Of a stretch of 9,890 nt of DNA, positions 5,197 through 9,890 are shown piece by piece; within the stretch, counting starts at the first letter, position 1, and each line of letters begins with the position of its first letter. The stretch comes from Thermoplasmata archaeon. Lineage in GTDB: Archaea; Thermoplasmatota; Thermoplasmata; WALJ01. Where the stretch lies: positions 1 through 9,890 of the forward strand of contig WALJ01000069.1 in assembly GCA_015522885.1 (NCBI GenBank), read 5' to 3'. The position numbers and the translations under genes are program-made. The notes under the pieces are model-generated. The model was not told the DNA's origin and did not search any database. It worked only from the letters and a program-made list of their open reading frames with translations.

Positions 5197-6489
5197 ATGG
5201 AAGAAGAGTATTGGGAGCATATTAATGAGCTGCTCAAAGAATATAACCCTCAGTTCTATGGGAAAATAGAAACTCCTGAGTTTCGGAAAGATGAGTACTA
5301 TGAAGCGATGAAATCGCTCAAAGATGCAAAGGTACTCGCCCTAATAGGACCAAGAGGAGTAGGAAAGACCACGATAATGAAACAAATGATGAAGGAATTG
5401 AAAAAAACATTATTCTTTTCTTTTGAAAGAGAAGAGACGAGAGATGGAGAAGTTGTAGAAGCCCTAATGGATGTGGCCATCTCTTATTCCATAAAGTATC
5501 TCTTTCTAGATGAAATTCAGTTTGTAGATGGCTGGGATGAGATTCTTCATAAATACTATACATCTGGAGAGTGCGATGTCAAAGTAATAATATCTTCATC
5601 CCAACCTCTGAGTATATCAAAAACGGGACAACAATTAGAAGGCATACTTCACAGCTTGTATGTTAATCTCCTTTCTTTCAGAGATTTTCTGATGATGAAG
5701 GGAATGGAACTTCCTGACCCCATACCCGAAGGAATGGATGAATTTACTTTCCTAGAAACTCAGTATAAAAACATGGATAGAATCCTCGTGGAAACTCTTT
5801 TCAGAGAATACCTTTTCAAAGGAGCTTTTCCCAAACTAGTAAACGAAACTGATGTTGAAGTTATACGAAACTACATTGAAGATGTTGTCGGTAAAATAAT
5901 CTACCATGATTTGCCCTATCTCTTTAAAGTCAGGAAAGCCGATAAGGTATATACCCTGTTCCAGTACCTTTGTGAGCACATGGGGGAAAGAATAACCATT
6001 TCCCACATAGTGAAGGAAGTGGGGATTAACAAAAGGACTGTGAAAAGATATCTGGGATATCTTACCGATACTTTTCTCATTAAAATCTCCCAAAACTACT
6101 CCAAAAAACAAGCTAAACGGACAAAAAAGGTCAAGAAAATATATCCCATCCACCCTTCGATAGCCATCCAGATTTCTGGAAATCTAACGGAACATTTAGA
6201 CAGTACTGCTATGGAGAAATATGCGGAGTGCTCTTTTGCTTCGGGATATCTTTGGAGAGATGAAGGGGTAGAAATTCCTATTGTTCTATCTGATGTGGAC
6301 CCATCTCCTATAGACATAGATTATGGAAATAAACTTGATGTGGACCGTATTAAGAAGATTTTACGGTTTATGGAAGTATTTGATTCAAGTTTAGGCGCCA
6401 TTTTAACTAAGGACAATATGGGGAGATTGTATGTTGCTGGGAAGGAGATATATATTGTACCTGCATGGCTTATATTTTCAATGCTTTAA
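5197..6489 (+). CDS. AAA+ ATPase of the COG1373/DUF4143 type
   Basis: A 430-residue protein with a Walker A loop GPRGVGKTT (51-59) and Walker B YLFLDEIQF (101-109). A sensor-1-like serine stretch IISSSQPLS (131-139) and the family motif LSFRDFLMMKG (159-169, usually 'LSFREFL') follow. The middle (205-300) carries YLFKGAFPKLV, HDLPYLFK and a winged-helix segment, ISHIVKEVGINKRTVKRYL (268-286). The C-terminal domain in this family is a PD-(D/E)XK-like fold with 'DFVL...PIEVKY'. Here the corresponding stretch reads EIPIVL and PIDIDYG (371-377), so the lysine is replaced and nuclease activity is unlikely. Members typically have 380-450 residues and unknown roles, often in accessory DNA. Composition is more AT-rich than the left half. 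A hairpin follows the stop, and the methyltransferase gene has its own promoter, so co-regulation is not implied. ATPase assignment secure, role unknown. Confidence 0.88.
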   Translation: MEEEYWEHINELLKEYNPQFYGKIETPEFRKDEYYEAMKSLKDAKVLALIGPRGVGKTTIMKQMMKELKKTLFFSFEREETRDGEVVEALMDVAISYSIKYLFLDEIQFVDGWDEILHKYYTSGECDVKVIISSSQPLSISKTGQQLEGILHSLYVNLLSFRDFLMMKGMELPDPIPEGMDEFTFLETQYKNMDRILVETLFREYLFKGAFPKLVNETDVEVIRNYIEDVVGKIIYHDLPYLFKVRKADKVYTLFQYLCEHMGERITISHIVKEVGINKRTVKRYLGYLTDTFLIKISQNYSKKQAKRTKKVKKIYPIHPSIAIQISGNLTEHLDSTAMEKYAECSFASGYLWRDEGVEIPIVLSDVDPSPIDIDYGNKLDVDRIKKILRFMEVFDSSLGAILTKDNMGRLYVAGKEIYIVPAWLIFSML

Positions 6490-6520
6490 AGGGGTTTGAA
6501 AGAGCCTGCCCTTTGAAATT
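6488..6520 (+). terminator. Hairpin with following T-rich stretch after the ATPase gene
   Basis: AAAGGG (6488-6493) pairs with CCCTTT (6509-6514) across a 15-base loop, starting in the stop codon, and is followed by GAAATTTTAATG. A second small stem, AACC/GGTT, lies at 6532-6535/6542-6545. The U-run is short, so termination is plausible but unproven. Confidence 0.35.
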
Positions 6521-6558
6521 TTAATGAAAATAACCTAAAAGGGTTCTCATCGATAGCC

Positions 6559-6566
6559 ATATATAG
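6559..6566 (+). promoter_or_regulatory. TATA box of the methyltransferase gene
   Basis: ATATATAG is centred about 25 bases before ATG 6587, implying a leaderless message. It lies in an imperfect direct repeat (GCCATATATAGC at about 6556-6567, CCCATATAGCC at about 6572-6582). Confidence 0.6.
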
Positions 6567-6586
6567 CAAGACCCATATAGCCAAAC

Positions 6587-9500
6587 ATGAGCCAAACAAC
6601 ATCACCAGACGGGAGCGAAATAAAGGAAATTCTGGATTCCATACGGGGAGATATCGATACTGAAGATGCAATGAACAAATTCAGAAAGATATTTTGCGAT
6701 CGCGATATTCTTAATTTTGAATATGACGACACTCCGATATATACAGGAGACTATGATGGGACTTTAGAGGGCGAAATGAGAAGTATCGCAAAAACAGAGC
6801 CTTCATCTTCTGAAGGGGAGCCTTTTTATGTTATATATGCTGAAGCATCTAAGATTTTAAAAACAACGAGAAGAAAAATGGTAAAGGACCTCCTTATAGA
6901 TTTTGGCACGGGGGATGAAGAGGGTTCCTTTATCCTTATCCTCAGAAATCTTAAGGAGAATGTGTGGGAGATAATCACCTACGCATATATATTTGAAAGG
7001 ACACAGATACGAATCTATCGGGTGGGGGAAGGAGAATCTACCCGAACTTTGTCCGAGAACCTAGATAAAATAAGGCTTGAAAGCCCAAACATGACAAGGA
7101 CTGCGGTCTCTTTATTAGTGGAGGAGGCATTCAAGCTTAGGCCAGTTGAAAAAGAATTTTACGAAAAGTACAAACAGATAATAGGGAAACTGCAAACATA
7201 TCTCCGGTCAGAATACGAAAGAGTTCTGGAATCTCAAACGCCTATTGGAATTAAACCCATGCTTTTTATAGGTAGGGCAATAAAGAGCTTTTCTCACACT
7301 TTGCTCAACAGGATGATGTTCATACTGTTTCTTCAGAAAAAAGGATGGATGGCAGGGAGAAAAGACTTTCTAAAGTGGCTTTATGAGATTGCCCAAGAAG
7401 AGGAGGGAGAATTCTATAAAGATTACCTTCGACCTCTCTTTCTAGACATAATGAACACTAGCTACTCTGATAGAACTGAGTTATTAGACTCCATAACAAT
7501 TTCCGAAGAAGTGAAAGATGCTTTCAGAGAAATTGCATATTTCAATGGTGGCCTATTTACCCATCTTAGGGAATTTGGAGTGGACCTAGATGAGATAATA
7601 ATTTCCATTGACAATGAGATTATGGAGGACATAATGACATTTCTACTGTCCTACAACTTCACTGTTTCAGAGGACACTCCTTTCCATGTAGAAGTCGCAG
7701 TTGACCCTGCCATGCTTGGGCACATATATGAATCTCTTATTGCAGAGCAGGAGCGTGGTTCAGCAGGGATATTCTATACTCCTAGGGAAGAGGTGGATTT
7801 CATGTGCAGAATGGCTCTATATGAGCGATTATCCAAAGAGGTCGATGCTGAGGTTTTGAAACATATACTCTTTTCAGAAGAACATATTGAGAGAGGCGGA
7901 GACGAGGTCATAAGAACAATAGAAAAACTAAGAATTGTGGACCCTGCAGCTGGTTCTGGTGCATTTCTTGTGGGCATGTTCAATGTGATAAGAGAAATAT
8001 ATGAAAAAACTATGCAACCGCTGGATTACGAGGTAAAAAAGACCATAATACGCAGGAACATTTATGGCGTTGATGTAAAAGAGTGGGCTGTGAGAGTCGC
8101 TGAGCTTAGATTGTGGCTCGCACTCATTGAAGATGAAGATTCCATTCCTGAAGAAGAGCCCCTGTTGCCAACCCTCGCCCCAAATCTCATGGTAGGTGAT
8201 AGCCTAGTATGGTCTGGAGTAAAGATAGACGGCGAACCTCTAAACATAGATGATGGCAAACTCATGGAAAGACTAAAGAAACACAGCCACGAGCTAGCGG
8301 AACTAAAGGAGAAGGTGTTCAATGGGGAACTTTCACCAGCGGAATTTGCCGAAAGAAGAAGGTCAATATTCATACAAGCACTTAGGACACCGATAACTAC
8401 TCATTTCGAGGCCTCAGGTGATTGGCAAAGTGAAGGCAAGCCATACCATGTTCTCAAAATAGAGGAAGCTTTAGAAGAGGGGAAGAGGATAGACATATCG
8501 TTCTTGTGGGAACTGGATTTTGCAGAGGTGTTCAAAGAAGGTGGTTTCGATATAGTGATTGCCAATCCGCCATATGTCAGGCAGGAGATGATATATCCTG
8601 AATTCTACGACCCCGAGGAGTTTACCAGCGAGAATCTGGACGAAAGTCCAGATGAAATAAAGAAAAAGTACAAAGACAGCTGTATAGAGAACACAAAATC
8701 AATCCTAGATAAACTTTCTAGAGATTACTATTCGGGTAATTTCGAAACTGACATAGCGAAAAGGTCCGACATATACGCATATTTCTTTATGAAAGGACTT
8801 GATATTCTGAAAAAAGGTGCCAATCTAGTATTCATAACTTCAAACTCATGGTTAGATGTGGATTACGGAACATGGATGCAGGAGGCGTTTCTTAAATTCA
8901 CAGATATCAGATATATCTTTGACTACCCACATAGAAGTTTTGAGGATGCCGATGTGAACACAGTTATAACCGTTCTTGAGAAAAAAGAAACAGGGGGTCT
9001 TTCTGACAAGTATTCTAGCTTCGTAAAACTGAAAAAAGCCATAGGCTCCCTTGGGAAGGAAGATTTCATGGAAATACTAGATATCACTCCATCAGAAAAT
9101 CCTTATCCTCTTTTTGAAGCATCCGTATATCAGATTTCCACAGAAACAGCGAGATATCGCTTAGTAGATGGATGGAATCTAGCTAGGCTTGGCGGTGGAA
9201 GAAATGATATGGATGGAAATCCCTCTTTAGATGAATATTCAGGAGCCAAGTGGGGAGGTCTGCTAATAAGGGCACCTGATATATTCTACACAATTCTGGA
9301 ACGTGGGAAGGATAAACTTGTTAAACTGGAAAAGATAGCCGATGTCAAGCGTGGATTTACTACTGGCGCAAACGAGTTCTTCTACCTTCAACCCATTAAG
9401 AACACTGATGAATGGCCTGTCTGTGAGATTTGCGGGGTCGTTCACAGTCCCGACGAAGGCCTGATAGCAGTCAAAAATAGAGCGGGATGGGAAGGATATA

Positions 9501-9890
9501 TCGAGGAGGAGTTTTTGAAACCTGTTATTAAAAACCCAAGAGAACTTAAAAAATTATTCCTAAAATTAGAAGACCTAAAATATATGGTTTTGATGTGCTC
9601 TAAAACACGTGAGGAACTCAAAGGTACGCATATATTAAGGTATATTGAGTGGGGTGAGAATAAGGGCTACCACTCAAGGCCCACCTGTAAAGGAAGGACT
9701 ATTTGGTGGAATCTTGGAAGATGGATTCCCGCACATGGCTACTGGATGGAATCCATTAATGATATCAATAGGATATATTTAAATGTGGATTCGGTTTTGG
9801 CATCAGATAAATTTTATTATATTATATTCAACAAAGAATTTGACAAACCAATGAGTATGGTAATGGCATTAAACTCCACAATATATTCCC
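6587..9890 (+). CDS. Type IIG / Eco57I-like adenine-specific DNA methyltransferase, 3' end cut off
   Basis: At least 1101 residues are open to the window edge. SAM motif I is VDPAAGSGAFLVGM (451-464) and the catalytic motif IV is IANPPYVRQ (658-666), the NPPY type that methylates the N6 amino group of adenine. GIFYTPREEVDFM (394-406) is the usual segment before motif I, and GVDVKEWAVRVAELRLWL (494-511) follows it. Residues from about 915 (KIADVKRGFTTGANEFFYL) begin a TaqI_C/Eco57I-like target-recognition region, with RPTCKGRTIWWNLGRW (1031-1046). CEICGVVH (946-953) plus C1004 and C1034 may bind zinc. The N-terminal 170 residues resemble the extra domain of these large proteins, but I see no clear PD-(D/E)XK nuclease motif, so cleavage is unproven. 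The start is ATG 6587 behind a TATA box at leaderless spacing. DrmMI (DISARM) or PglX (BREX) relationships remain possible without the downstream genes. Confidence 0.88.
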   Translation, partial: MSQTTSPDGSEIKEILDSIRGDIDTEDAMNKFRKIFCDRDILNFEYDDTPIYTGDYDGTLEGEMRSIAKTEPSSSEGEPFYVIYAEASKILKTTRRKMVKDLLIDFGTGDEEGSFILILRNLKENVWEIITYAYIFERTQIRIYRVGEGESTRTLSENLDKIRLESPNMTRTAVSLLVEEAFKLRPVEKEFYEKYKQIIGKLQTYLRSEYERVLESQTPIGIKPMLFIGRAIKSFSHTLLNRMMFILFLQKKGWMAGRKDFLKWLYEIAQEEEGEFYKDYLRPLFLDIMNTSYSDRTELLDSITISEEVKDAFREIAYFNGGLFTHLREFGVDLDEIIISIDNEIMEDIMTFLLSYNFTVSEDTPFHVEVAVDPAMLGHIYESLIAEQERGSAGIFYTPREEVDFMCRMALYERLSKEVDAEVLKHILFSEEHIERGGDEVIRTIEKLRIVDPAAGSGAFLVGMFNVIREIYEKTMQPLDYEVKKTIIRRNIYGVDVKEWAVRVAELRLWLALIEDEDSIPEEEPLLPTLAPNLMVGDSLVWSGVKIDGEPLNIDDGKLMERLKKHSHELAELKEKVFNGELSPAEFAERRRSIFIQALRTPITTHFEASGDWQSEGKPYHVLKIEEALEEGKRIDISFLWELDFAEVFKEGGFDIVIANPPYVRQEMIYPEFYDPEEFTSENLDESPDEIKKKYKDSCIENTKSILDKLSRDYYSGNFETDIAKRSDIYAYFFMKGLDILKKGANLVFITSNSWLDVDYGTWMQEAFLKFTDIRYIFDYPHRSFEDADVNTVITVLEKKETGGLSDKYSSFVKLKKAIGSLGKEDFMEILDITPSENPYPLFEASVYQISTETARYRLVDGWNLARLGGGRNDMDGNPSLDEYSGAKWGGLLIRAPDIFYTILERGKDKLVKLEKIADVKRGFTTGANEFFYLQPIKNTDEWPVCEICGVVHSPDEGLIAVKNRAGWEGYIEEEFLKPVIKNPRELKKLFLKLEDLKYMVLMCSKTREELKGTHILRYIEWGENKGYHSRPTCKGRTIWWNLGRWIPAHGYWMESINDINRIYLNVDSVLASDKFYYIIFNKEFDKPMSMVMALNSTIYS

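Noticed and set aside
1..9890. CRISPR array, tRNA or rRNA genes
   Set aside because: No regularly spaced repeats and no cloverleaf or rRNA-like conserved sequence seen on either strand.

Overview
The window looks like chromosomal DNA of an archaeon, most plausibly a euryarchaeote of the Thermoplasmata or a related lineage (the phylum-level placement is inference). Evidence: a GTP-type phosphoenolpyruvate carboxykinase, an archaeal-type XRE regulator (COG1395-like), an archaeal homologue of the CDIN1/C15orf41 'TPD' nuclease family, and TATA boxes about 19-28 bases before start codons, which implies mostly leaderless mRNAs.

Left part (1-4500), housekeeping. A 3'-truncated pckG gene runs leftward off the window. 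Divergent from it is a two-gene unit: the HTH regulator and a 205-residue protein weakly resembling TraB/TIKI proteins, with a 4-base ATGA overlap. A 60-residue conserved-looking small ORF follows behind its own TATA box. Convergent with it, and overlapping by 4 bases at the stop codons, is the TPD/CDIN1-like nuclease gene. Then comes a small leftward gene for a two-helix membrane protein.

Middle (4540-5190), non-coding junction. It holds the C-terminal remnant of a DDE-type transposase on the minus strand, broken by a stop or frameshift. Next is about 260 bases packed with GC-rich inverted repeats (4851-5112). I cannot read this as a protein; it looks like a structured RNA or a palindromic element.

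Right part (5190-9890), visibly more AT-rich accessory DNA. It carries a COG1373-like AAA+ ATPase with a degenerate C-terminal nuclease-like domain and a strong Shine-Dalgarno leader, unlike its neighbours. Then comes a very large Eco57I/type IIG-like adenine DNA methyltransferase that runs off the right edge. The two have separate promoters and a hairpin between them. The transposase remnant, hairpin cluster and change of composition suggest the edge of an acquired defence-type island. No complete novel system can be proved, because the methyltransferase and anything beyond it are cut off.
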